Shown here: positions 10,165 through 21,199 of the stretch, in pieces
Numbering within the stretch: the stretch's first letter is position 1
How the letters are laid out: each line of letters opens with the position of its first letter
Assembly (NCBI RefSeq): GCF_024166365.1
Contig: NC_064838.1
Location: forward strand, 75,284,001 to 75,348,000
Direction: 5' to 3'
From: Elephas maximus indicus
Taxonomy: Eukaryota; Chordata; Mammalia; Proboscidea; Elephantidae
Length of the DNA stretch: 64,000 nucleotides
Made by a program: the position numbers and the translations under genes
The notes under the pieces: generated by a model
What the model was told of the DNA's origin: nothing
The model's database searches: none
What the model saw: the letters and a program-made list of their open reading frames with translations, nothing else

Positions 10165-11630
10165 GGTAGGTAGATAGTTAGATATTATTATGATCACTTT
10201 ATGGGCATCTATTTTCTCATTCGTAAAAGCGGAAGTACGGTCTTCATGAAATCTTCCAGCTGCTAAGAAGTAATTTTTATTAATCAAGGGCTATGCTACA
10301 TCAATTATTAATTAATCAAAATTATCAATTAATACTTTCATAATTCCCTTACGATTTTTACGCTTATTGCGTTAAATATTGAATCATTTGATACTGTTTT
10401 CAAATATACAGAGTTTTTTAGCATTGCTATTATATCTGAAGTAGAGTAAAAAGCGTTCCACAGTTTCTCTTAGCCTCTTGTCCCAGCATCAAATAGCCCC
10501 AAGTTAGGAGCCAGGATTTCAAGATAGAATTCCCATGGTCAATTTTCCATTAGAATCGGTCGGCTTACTTTGACTTCTAAACTAATAAACATTCCAAACT
10601 GTGAGAAAAATTAGAAGAATCTAAAGATTGTAAAATATACTTAACAACCAGGTATATATTCCGAATATTCATAGTAAAATATTATTTTACGAGTAGATTC
10701 TATGGATATTCAAAGAGACAGCTTTAAATAGATTCAGGTATGCAAAAAAAAAAAAAAAAAAGGAAAGGAGAAGAGAAGAGGAGGAGTGAAGAAAAGGAAA
10801 GGGAATGGAAGCAAAAGAAAGGGAAGGAGCTCACATATATGTTCTCTCTCAATTCCAATCAGTATCTGGAGGAATGTTCTTGAGTTTCTGAACTCATGGC
10901 AGCACACAGAAAAAACACCAATTTGCTATCAAAATAATAAATACATCTCTTTAAAAAACAGTGAAAAAATCTTCAAGCTTGATATCTGGATGTGAAATTA
11001 TAATAAGTATGTCAAAAAAGTAACTTTGTGTTTAGTCATAATGAGCATAAGAACTATGCTACAAAACTGCAGGGAACTATGCGAAGCAGCTGAGCCTTTT
11101 GATCTCACTTTCTTTGCTCCAAAACAGCAGTGAGCAGCTACAGCCAGCTCTCTAAGTGCATGGGGTCTGGGGACTCCTGGAGGAGCTGCGCTGAAAGCAT
11201 TAGGAGCAGCATTTAAAGGAACTTGAGGAAGCTGAGTGCAATCCTACCTGTACTCCCTATGGTAGGTCTTGGACAAGACTAGGAAAAATAAACGTTGTTT
11301 GTTGTTGTTATTGTTGTTATTTAACTGCTTTATTGTCTTAGCTTTAAATGTGCTTTTTAAAATTCTTTTAAATTGTATCAAATATATAATGTCAAGTAAT
11401 TACTATAGGTTTTAAGACAAATGACCAAAAAATTAAAAAAAAAAAAAAGCCTTATTTCATTCAGTGCAGGGAATAAACCCTAATGCATTTATTAAATTTA
11501 CGAAGTCTTTCTCAGCTTAAATTACCAAGGCCAATAATTTATTTGTACTGCATTTATTCTGCTGTTTTAATGCAAATAAGGTCAAACTTAAATATACTTC
11601 TTTTCCTTTTTTTTTAATTATTGTTATAGA
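10165..11630. other. Unique DNA shared by units A and B
   Basis: Matches B 33578-34975; C has lost it. It contains an A-rich run at 10742-10760 followed by a purine-rich tract. A more GC-rich block at about 11095-11285 (TGCATGGGGTCTGGGGACTC, GGAGCTGCGCTGAAAGCATT) is conserved in B at about 34515-34690. The block could be an old LTR or a regulatory element; I do not recognise it. Frames at 10786 and 11517 look spurious. Confidence 0.45.
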
Positions 11631-11955
11631 CATACTGTTTGGTGTAAGGGTAGACCTTTGTGCCTGAGCAGTAGAATTCTCACCTTCCATGTGGGCGATA
11701 CTGGTTTGATTTCTGGCCAACGCACCTCATGGACAGCCACCACTTACTTATTTTTCAGTGGAGGCTTGTATATTGCTATGATACTGAACAGATTTCAGGG
11801 AATCATTCAGATTAATACGGACTAGGAAGAAAGTTCCAGTGATCGACTTCTGAATATCAGCCAGTGGAACCCTGTGGATCACAACGATTCAGTCTGTAAG
11901 CCCTCACGGGGTGGTGCAGGATCAGACAGCATCCCACCCATCATGCGTACGGGTT
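11630..11955 (+). mobile_element. tRNA-Gly-headed SINE with RTE-like body (unit A)
   Basis: The head GTAGAATTCTCACCTTCCAT followed by GGTTTGATTTCTGGCCAACG strongly resembles glycine tRNA genes (A box region, anticodon arm, B box and acceptor end with CACC). It continues into a body (CATGGACAGCCACCACTTAC, GGACTAGGAAGAAAGTTCCA, CAGCCAGTGGAACCCTGTGG) related to the RTE 5' region. The tRNA part is diverged and is not a functional tRNA gene. Counterpart in B is 34975-35248. Confidence 0.75.
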
Positions 11956-12228
11956 TCCTGGATGGCAGCTCGCAGCAACAAATTGAATGGTATATGTCAC
12001 AGTATAATAGCATCCATTTTAGGGAAAACATATAAATTTAAGGTGGAAGGAAAATTTTGAAATATTTTTCTCAAACCCAAAGGCTAAGTTTTTTTTTTAA
12101 TATGGAATATTCCAATTCTGAGAGGTATCAACTCAATAGAAGAAAATTGTTGAGATTTTGGGAAAAAAATATTGAAAACTCAATGGGAACAAATTGATGT
12201 TGGCAAACATGACATGACTAGGTAAATT
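11956..12228. other. Unique DNA between SINE and RTE#1, unit A
   Basis: No gene. Homologous to C 54213-54486 and partly to B 35249-35413. The block GGATGGCAGCTCGCAGCAAC at about 11961 marks where unit C resumes after its 3 kb deletion. Confidence 0.5.
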
Positions 12229-12622
12229 TTTTGATTTTTGTTGTTATTTTGTTGTTAGGCACCTTCAAGTCAGATCTGACTCACAGAGATTCTATGTAGA
12301 GCAGAAGAAAACACTGCCCGCTCCTGCGCCATCCTCACAGTCTTGATATGTCTGAGCCCGTTGTTGTAGCCACTGTCAATCCAACTCATTGAGAGTCTTC
12401 CTCTTTTTCTCTAATACCTGCTGTACCTAAGGGATGTTTTTCTCCAGGAACTTGTCCCTCCTGATAACAACCGAATTGCATGAGATGTAGTCTCATCATC
12501 CTTCCTTTCTATGGAGCATTGTGGTTGTGCTGTTTCCAAGACAGGTTTTTTCATTCTTCTGACAGTCTGTGGCATATTTAATATTTTTGCCAATGCCACA
12601 ATTGAAAGGAATCAAATCTTCT

Positions 12623-13021
12623 TCAGTCTTCCTTATTCATTGTCCAGCTTTCACAAGCATTAGAGGTGATTGAAAACAATATGGCTTGGATCGGGCACAC
12701 CTTAGTCCTTAAAGTGACGTCTTTGCTTTTTAACTCTTTAAAGAGGTTTTTTGCAGCAGATTTCCTCAATGCAATGCGTCTTTTGATTTCTCGTCTGCTG
12801 CTTCCTTGGGTCTTCTTTGTGTATGAAAGTAAAACAAAATCCTTGACAACTTCAACAATTTCTCTGTTTTTTATGATATTGTTTATTGGTCCAGTTGTGA
12901 GCATTTTTCTTTTCTTGATGTTGGTGCATAATCCATAGTGAAGGCTGTAGTCTTTGATCTTCATCAGTAAGTGGTTCAAGTCCTCTTCACTTTCAGCAAG
13001 CAAGGTTGTATCATCTGCATA
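12623..13021 (-). pseudogene. RTE reverse transcriptase palm remnant
   Basis: The minus strand reads HYADDTTL then LAESEEDLNHLLMKIKDYSL, followed by ILTTGP-like and REIKRRIALRKSAAKNLF blocks, and ends ITSNACESWTMNKED. YADD is the catalytic motif of the reverse transcriptase; LAESEEDL is typical of RTE/BovB. It continues without a clean frame into the C-terminal piece at 12411-12599. Confidence 0.88.
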
Positions 13022-13162
13022 ATGTGCAGATTGCTAATGAAACTTCCTCTAGTCCTGATGTTCTGTTCTTCTTTGTATAGCCCAGCTTCTAGGATAATGT
13101 GCTCAGCATTCAGATTGAATAAGTATGGTCAAAGGATACAATCCTGACCACACAAGTTTCCT

Positions 13163-13353
13163 GGCTTCAAACCCTGCACAAAAAATAAACAAACAAAAAA
13201 ACCCACTGCGGTCAAGTCAATTCTGACTCATAGCCACCCTATAAGACAGTAGAACTGCCCCATAAAATTTCCAAGGAGTGCCTGGTGGATTCGAACTGCT
13301 GACCTCTTGTTTAGCAGCCATACTACTTAACCACTACACCACCAGGGTTTCTC
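13163..13353 (-). mobile_element. AfroSINE inserted in RTE#1, unit A only
   Basis: Antisense SINE: CACTGCGGTCAAGTCAATTC, GACTCATAGCCACCCTATAA, ending CCACTACACCACCAGGGTTT. The same RTE position in C (near 55450) is uninterrupted, so the insertion is later than the A/C split. An A-rich stretch at 13163-13202 precedes it. Confidence 0.87.
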
Positions 13354-13654
13354 TTTTTCTGTTCCAACTGCCTCTTGCTCTATGTACAGATTCCCTGCAA
13401 GCTTAATTGTTCTGGAAATTCCATTCTTTGTAATGTTACCCATAAATGGCTATGATCCACATAGCTGAATGCCTTTGCATAGTCAATAAAACACAGGTGA
13501 GCCTCTTTTCGGTATTCTCTGTTTTCACCCAGGATCCATTTGACATAAGCAATGATAGTCCTTGTTCACGTCCTCTTCTGAATCTGGCTTGAATTTTGGG
13601 CAATTCCCTGTGCATGTACTCTGGCAATCGCTTTTGAATGATTTTCAGCAACAT

Positions 13655-13815
13655 TTAACTTGTGTGGGAGTGGCTCAACGGTTAAGAGCTAAGGCTGCTA
13701 ACCAAAAGGTCAGCAGTTTGAATCCACCAGCCACTCCTTGGAAGCTCCATGGGGCAGCTCTACTCTGTCCTATAGGGTCCCTATGTGTTGAATTTGGCTA
13801 GACAGCAATGGGTTT
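13655..13815 (+). mobile_element. AfroSINE inserted in RTE#1 (shared by A and C)
   Basis: Sense SINE: GTGTGGGAGTGGCTCAACGG, GTTAAGAGCTAAGGCTGCTA, CAGCAGTTTGAATCCACCAG, tail GTCCCTATGTGTTGAATTTG and a short AATGGGTTTTGG end. An orthologous copy is at 55772-55940, so it entered RTE#1 before the triplication. B has lost this part. Confidence 0.85.
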
Positions 13816-14799
13816 TGGTAATATTAATGATATTGATCTATCATTTCCACATTTCGTTGAATCACCTTTCTTTGGAATAGGGATAAATGTGGATTTCTTC
13901 CAGTCTGTTTGCCAGGCAGCTGGCTTCCAAATTTCTTGGCATAGATGTGTGAGCACTTCCGGTGCCATATCCATTTGTTGAGCATATCAATTGGCACTCC
14001 TTCATTGCTGGAGCCTTCTTTTTCTCCAGTGTTTTGAATGTAGCTTAAATTTCTTCCTTCAGTACAATTGGTTCTTGATCATATGCTACCTCATGAAATG
14101 TTTCAAAGTCAACCAACTCTTTTTTGGTAGAGTGGTTTTAAGTATTCTTCCATCTCCATTTGATGATCCCTGTGATGTTCAGTATTTTGCCCATAGAATC
14201 CATTAATACTGCAATTCGAGAACTGAATTTTTTCTTCAGTTCCTTCAGCTTGAGAAATACCAAATGTGTTCCTCCCTTTTGATTTTCTATCTCCAGGTCT
14301 TTACACACATCATTATAATACTTTACTTTTTCTCCTGTTCCCCTTTGAAATCTTCTTTTCAAGTCTTTTACTTTAACTTCTGTACATTCAGGAGCAGTTT
14401 TCAGAACCTCCTCAGACATCCATTTTGGTCTTTTCTTAATTTCCTGTCTTTTAATGACCTCTTGATTTCTTCATGTATGATATCCTTGATGTCATTCCAC
14501 AACTCGTTTGGCCTTTGGTCATTAGTGTTCAATACCTCAATTCTATTCCAGAGATGATCGCTAAATTCAGTTGGAATATACTCAAGGTCATACTTTGGCT
14601 CTCATGGAAGAGTTCTAAATTCCTTCAGCTTCAACTTGAACTTGCATATGAGCACGTTATGGTCTGTTCCAAAGCCATTCCCTGGCCTCGTTGTGACTGA
14701 TGATATTGTGCTTTTCCATCATCTCTTTCCACAGATGTATTCGATTTTATTCCTGTGTATTCCATCTGGCAAGGTCCATACGTATAGTTGCTTTTTATC

Positions 14800-15144
14800 T
14801 TAGTGAAAAAGTGTTTTCGCAATGAAGAAGGTATTGGTCTTGCAAAATTCTATCATGCGATCTCCAGCATTGTTTCTATCACCAATGCCATGTTTTCCAA
14901 CTACAAACCAATCCTTCTTTATTTCCAACTTTTTCATTTTAATCACCAATAATTGTAAATACATCTTGATTGCATGTTTCATCAATTTCAGATTGCAGAA
15001 TTTGATAAAAATATCCAATTTCTTCATTTTAGGCATTAGTGGTTGTTGCATAAATTTGAAGAAAAAACATATTAATTGATCTTCCTTGTGGGGATATGGA
15101 TATTATCCTATGACTGACATGTGTGTACTTCAGGACGTGTTTTG
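14800..15144 (-). pseudogene. RTE endonuclease-domain remnant (unit A)
   Basis: The minus-strand frame reads VGKHGIGDRNNAGDRMIEFC, a signature of the APE-type endonuclease of RTE/BovB LINEs (GDRN..GDRL.EFC region), preceded by K-rich and QLLVIKMKKLE residues. It is cut at 15145 by the L1 insertion and continues at 23076 on the other side. It lies in the same element as the RT remnant at 12623-13021. Confidence 0.85.
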
Positions 15145-16049
15145 AAATGTTCTTTTTTAATTTTTTTTTTTTTTACTTTTCTTGTACTTTAGGTGAAGCT
15201 TTACAGAACAAACCAATTTCTTATTAAACTGTTAGTACACATACTGTTTCATGACATTGATTAACAACACTACTACATGTCAACACTCTCCCTTCCCAAA
15301 CTTGAGTTCCCTCTTACCAGCTTTCCTGTCCCCTTCGGCCTTTTAGTCCTTGCCCCAGGGCTGATGTGTCCCTTTGGTCTTGTTTTGTTTTATGGGCCTA
15401 TCCAATCTTTGGTTGAAGGGAAAACCTCAGGAGTGGCTTCATTACCGAGCTGAAAGGGTGTCCAGGGGCCATATTCTCAGGGATTCTCCAGTCTCTGTCA
15501 GGCCAGCAAGTCTGGTCTTTCTGTTTAGCTACAGTTTTGTTCTACATTTATCTCCAGCTCTGTCCTGGACCTTCTCTCATAACCCCTGTCAGAACAGTCA
15601 GAACTGGTAGACAGGCACCATCCAGTTGTACTGGACTTAGTCTGGTGGAGACTGTCATAGATGTGGTTCTTTGGTCCTTTGGGCCAATCTTTCCCTTATG
15701 TCTTTAGTTTTCTTTCATTCTTCCTTGCTCTAGAAGAGGTGAGACCACTGGCTCACAGGCTTTCAAGTCCCCAGGCACTACTCACCAAAGTAGAATGTAG
15801 AACATTTTCTTTATAAATTATATCATGCCAATTGAACTAGATGTTCCCCAAGACCATAGTCCCCACAGCCCTCAGCCCAGTTATTTGGTCCCTTAGGTAG
15901 TTTGGGTGTGTCTGTGGAGCTTCCATGACCTTGTCTTGCACAAGTTCTGCTGGCTTCACCAGTATTGTGTACTGACTTACCCCTGGCCAAAGTTTCTATT
16001 TCTGTATTGTGTATTTAGTGTTTTTCAATCCCCACCCCACCCCTCCATC

Positions 16050-19000
16050 GTAAGCATCAAAGATTATTTCTTTTTGTGGGTAAAAGTTTTCACAGTAATG
16101 TTCTCATACAATATTTGTCTTTCTGTGGTTGATTTATTTCACTCAGCATAATGCCCTCCAGATTCATCCATGTTATGAGATGCTTCACAGATTCTTTGGT
16201 TTTCTTTATCATGTACTACTCTACCGTGTGTATGTTCTGTGGATAGACATCTATGTCATTTCCATCTTTTTACTATAGTGAACAATTCTGCAGTGAACAT
16301 CGGTGTGCATATATCTATTCGTTTGTCAACTGTTATTTCTCTATGATATCTTCCTATAAGTGACGTTTCTGGATCATATGGTATTTCTGTTTCCAGCTTT
16401 CTAAGGAAGTGCCATATCATTTTCCAAAATGGTTGTATCATTTTGCATCCCACCAGCAGTGTATAAGATTTCTGATCTCCCAGCAACCTCTCCAACATTC
16501 GTTATTTCCTGTTTTTTTGATTCATGCAAGAAATGCTGGGGAGAGATGGTTTCTCATTGTTAGTTTGATTAGCATTTCTTTAATGGCTAGTGGTCTGGAG
16601 CATTCCCTCGTGTGTTTGTTGGCTGCTTGAATGGCTTCTTTGGTGAAGTGTCTGTTCAGTTCCTTTGCCTATTTTTTAATTGGACTATTTGTCTTTTTGT
16701 TGTACAGGTGTTGGATTTTCTTGTGGGTTTTTGAGATTAGACCTTTGTCTGATTCATAATAGCCAAAATTTTCTTCCCAACCTGTAGGTTCTTTTTTTAC
16801 TCTTTTGGTGAAGTCTTTTGATGAGCATCAGTGTTTAGTGTTTAGAATATCCTAGTTAGCTAGCTTATCATCTGGAGTTTGCATGTTGTTTGTTGTGGTT
16901 TTTATCCTGTTAATGCCATGTATTTGGGCCTTTAGCAGTGATCCTATTTTTTCTTCTATAAAATTCATAGTTTTTGGCTTTATATTTAGGTCTTTGATCC
17001 ATTTTGAATTAGTTTTTGTATACGGTGTGAGGTATCGGTCCTGTTTCCTTTTTTTGCAGATGGACATCCTGTTTTGCCGACACCATTTATTAAAAAGACT
17101 TTTTTTTTTCCTCCCCATTTGATGGTCTTTGGGCCCTTGTTGAAGATCAGGTGACCATAGGAGAATGGATTTACATCTGGGTTCTCAATTCTGTTCCATT
17201 GGTCAATGCATCTGTCGTTGTACCAGTACCATGCTGTTTTGACTACCATAGCTGTAGAGTAGGTTCTTGGCTCAGGTAGTATGAGTCCTACTACTTTATT
17301 CTTCTTCTTCTGTAGTGCTTTACTTATCCAGGGATTCTTCTCTTTCTATATAAAGTTAATGATAACTTTTTTTCCATCTCTTTAAAGAATGTTCTCAGTA
17401 TTTGGATTGGGACTGCATTGTACTTGTAAATCACTTTGGGTAGAATTGTCATTTTCACAGTGTTGAGTCTATCTATCCATGAGCACGGTACGCTTTTCTG
17501 TTTATGTAGATCTCTATTGGTTCTTGCAGCAGTGTTTTGTAATTTCCTTTCTGTAGGTCTTTTACATCCCTCATTAGATTTATTCCGAAGTATTTTATTT
17601 TTTTAGGTGCTATCATACGTGATATTGTTTCCCTTATTTCTTTTCCATTGTTCTTTTTATTGGTGTGTAGGTATCCAACTGATTTTTGTATGTTTATCTT
17701 GTATCCTGCTCCTCTGCTCAATCTTTCTATTAGTTCCAGTAGATGTCTCATGCAGTCTTTTGGGTTTTCTATGTATATCATCATCTCATCTGCAAATAGG
17801 GACAGTTTAACTTCTTCATTACCAAATTGGATGATCTCTATTTCTATTTCTTGCCTTATTGCTCTAGCTAGGTCTTCCAGCACAATGTTAAATAGGAGTG
17901 ATGATAAAGGGCATTCTTTTCTTGTTCCTGTTCTCAAGGGCAATGTTTTGATCCTCTCTCCATTAAGAAAGATGTTGGCCATAGGTTTTTCATAGAAGAC
18001 CTTTATGATGTTGAGAAGTTTCCCTTCTATACCTATTTATTGAGTGTTTTTATCAGGAATGGGTTTTAAACTTTGTTGAATGCCTTTTCTGCATTAATTG
18101 AGATAATCATTTTTTTTCTTTCCTTTTATTTATGTGTTCGATTACGCTGATTGAGAACTTTTGCATCTACATTCATGAAACACATTGGTCTTTAATTGCC
18201 TTTTTTTGTGGTGTCTTTGCTTTTTTTTTTTTTTTTTGATTGGTTTTGGTATCAGTGTTATGCTGGCTTAATAGAATGAATTCAGACATATTGCTCCCTT
18301 TTCTATGTTCTGAAATACTTTGAGTAGTAGTAGTATAATCTGTTGTCTGAAAGTCTGGTAGAAATCTCAAGTGAAGTCATCTGGGCTGGGGCTTTTTTGT
18401 TGGGAGTTTTTTATTACCTTTTTAATCTCTTCTGTTGGGGTTTTTCCAGATTTTCAGCATCATTTTCTGTTAGTTTGGGAGGTAGTGTGTTTCTAGAAAT
18501 TGTTCCATTTCCTCTAGGTATCAAATATTTTGGAGTATGGTTTTTCATAATACTCTGTTATGATCCTTTTTATTTCAGTTGGGTCTGTCGTAATGTCCCC
18601 CATTTCATTTCTTATTTGGGTTATTTGCATCCTCTCCTGTTTTCCTTTTGTCAGTTTAGCCAGTGGTTTGTCAATTTTATTGATCCTTTCAAAGAACCAA
18701 CTTTTGATTTTGTTGATTCTTGTATTTATTGTCTATTTCATTTGTTTTCATTCTGATCTTTATTACTTTCTTCTGGTGGCTTTGGGCTTCTTTTAGTGTT
18801 CTCTTTCTATTTGTTCAAGTTATGTAGCTAATGTTTTGGTTTTGTCCCTTTTTTTTATTTTTGTGTCTCTTGCTATAAACTGACTTCCGAGGACTGCCTT
18901 TGTGTCTAAAAGGTTTTGGTATGATGTGTGCTCTTTCTCATTTGAGTCTAGGAATTTTTTTATTCCATCTCTGATATCATCTATTACCCAAGGATTTTTA

Positions 19001-19825
19001 AGAAGGGTGTTATTTAGTTTCCATGTAATCATCTTTTTTTCCCTTGCTCTTCCTATTGTTAATTTCTACTTTGATGGTGTTGTGGTCATAGGAGATATTT
19101 TGTATTATTTCTTCTTTTTGTGTTTTGTTGAGGGTTACTCTGTGACTGAAGATGTGGTCTGTTCTATAGAACATTCCATGTGTGTTAGAAAAGAATGTGT
19201 ACTTTGCAACTGTTCAATGGCATGTTCTATATGTGTCTATGAGCTCAAGTTGGCTGACCGTGGCCTTTAGAACTTCTGTATCTTTGTTGAGTTTCTTTCT
19301 AGATGTTCTGTCCTTTACCTAGATGAGTGTTTTGAAATCTCCTAGTGTTATTGCGGAACTGTCGCTTTCTCTTTTCAGTGCTGTTAGAGTTTGTTCTATG
19401 AAATTTGGAGCCCTGTCATTGGGTGCGCAGATGTTTATTATGGTTAAGTCTTCAGGATGGGTCATCCCTTTAATCATTATATATATAAAAAAAAAAAAAA
19501 ATAGCGCCCTTCTTTTTCTTTTATGATGGATTTTTGTTTTAAAGTCTATTTTATCTGAGATTAGTATTGCCACTCCTGCTCTTTTTTGGTAGTTATTTGC
19601 TTAATATATATATTTTTTCCATTCTTTGATTTTTAATAAATTTACCTCTTTGTTTCTAAGGTGTGTCTCTTGTAGACAACATATTGATGGATCCTGTTTT
19701 TTAATCCATTCTATCACTCTCTGTCTCTTTATATGTGCATTTAGGCCATTTACATTCAGTGTAATTATTGATAAGTGTAAGTTTATTGCTGTCATTTTGT
19801 AGTGCTTTTTTCTTGGTGCTGACAT
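16050..19825 (-). pseudogene. L1 ORF2 remnant (unit A)
   Basis: Segments of L1 ORF2p follow in order. The amino terminus is INLHLSIITLNVNGLNAHIK with CCLQETHLR (19601-19825). The endonuclease and linker remnants lie at 18820-19573. The RT palm at 17473-17982 has LFADEMMIYIENPKD, where the catalytic FADD has become FADE. The C-terminal region covers 16852-17118 (YLTPYTKTNSKWIKDLNIK) and 16256-16498 (CTPMFTAELFTIVKRWK). Stops and frameshifts separate the pieces. Confidence 0.9.
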
Positions 19826-20224
19826 ATTCTTTTTTCCTTTTACTTTCCTGTGCTGAGTTATTTTTGTTTGTGGATTTGTTTTCCATTTCTTTTGTTTTTG
19901 TAGAGTTTGTTTTTATTGAGACTTTATGTTTTTCTTCTTTATTTTGATGAGTACGTTTGTTAACTTTCTTTTTGGTTACCTTGAAATTGACCTGTATCTT
20001 CCTAGGTTTGAACCAGTCTGTTATTACCTGGTATTGCCTTGCCTTCCTTTCCGTTGGAAAGTTCTGTAACTACACTGCTTATTCCCTCTTTTATTATTCT
20101 GATGCTATTGTCATTTACAGAATAACCTCTGTAGTTCCCTGTTGCATTTCTTTTGGTTTTGGATTGTCCTTGAGATTGCATTTCCTAGGTTGGTATCTAA
20201 CTCATACAGTCTTGCATCCTAGAT

Positions 20225-21150
20225 TCAAGCTGTGGTCTGATGTTGTTTGTTGTCAGACCGAAGGGTTCCCTTTAATAATTCTTGTAAATTTTGTTTGTTT
20301 TTTACATATTCCCTTAATTTCTGTTTATCTAGAAATGTCCTCATTTCACTGTCAATTTGAATGGGAGTTTTGCAAGACATTTTATTTTTGGTTGGCATTT
20401 TCTTTTTTTCTTGCAAGGTTTTATATATATCATTCCATTGCCTTCTTTTCTGCATGGTTTCTGCAGCTTAGTCTTATTGCGTCTTTTCTGTATGTGACTT
20501 TTTTTTTTTTCCTTCTGGAGCTTCTCTCAGGATTTTTTCTTTGTCTTTTGTTTTAGCATGTGTGATTATGATTTGCCTTGGTGATTTTCTTTTGGGGCCT
20601 ATTCTTATGGGGTTCGTTGAGCTTCTTGAATGGCCTTTGTTTCATCTTTCATGATGTTGGGGAAGCTTTCTGTCAGCAATGCTTCAGTGATCCTCTCTGT
20701 GTTTTCCATTTTCTCCCCCTGTTTTGGAACTCTGAGCAATCAAATTTTTGCTTTTGAGTATACCTCAGATATTTCTCAGGGTGTCTTCATTTTTCTTTGT
20801 TCTTTTTTCTAATTTTTCATCAGAATTGTATTCAAGTGTTTGTCATCAGTTTCGCAGAGCCTGTCTTCTATCATTTCAAACCTGCTCCTCAGCCCTTCTA
20901 TGACTCTGCCCACTTCTGAAATTTTGTTGTTTCTTTTGGGTTTCTAACAGTTGTTTTTGTATGATTTCTAGTTGTGAATTTATTTTTGCATTTTATTCCT
21001 GTATTATTTTCCTGAATTCATCCATTCTTTGTGTTTTCCATGAATTTGTCTGCCTTTTCCATGAATTTGTCTATTTTTTCCTCATTTTTGTCTGTTTTTT
21101 TGCCTTAATTCTCAGATAGCTCTGAATATTAGATATTCGATTTCCCTGCC
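20225..21150 (-). pseudogene. L1 ORF1 remnant (unit A)
   Basis: The C-terminal frame at 20225-20455 reads QKRRQWNDIYKTLQEKKK then TFLDKQKLREYVKNKQNLQE and LLKGTLRS, typical of the L1 ORF1p end. Further 5', degraded sequence around 20580-21150 corresponds to the RRM and the coiled-coil region, which on the plus strand shows repeated TCCATGAATTTGTCT words. Not open over its full length. Confidence 0.83.
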
Positions 21151-21199
21151 AGGTAGTTCTAGTGCCTTTCCTTCTACTGGAAAGTCATCTTATGTTTTA

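Noticed and set aside
11640-11710. Possible tRNA-Gly gene
   Set aside because: Head of a SINE with many changes from a functional tRNA and followed by SINE body. Called as repeat, not tRNA gene.
13436-13654. Independent coding exon with QARFRRGREQGLSLLMSN
   Set aside because: It is the RT N-terminal region of RTE#1 in unit A, matching the frame at 55447-55770.
19957-20556. A 199-residue plus-strand frame resembling a membrane protein
   Set aside because: Antisense shadow of L1 ORF1 and the spacer; T-rich DNA yields F- and L-rich translations.
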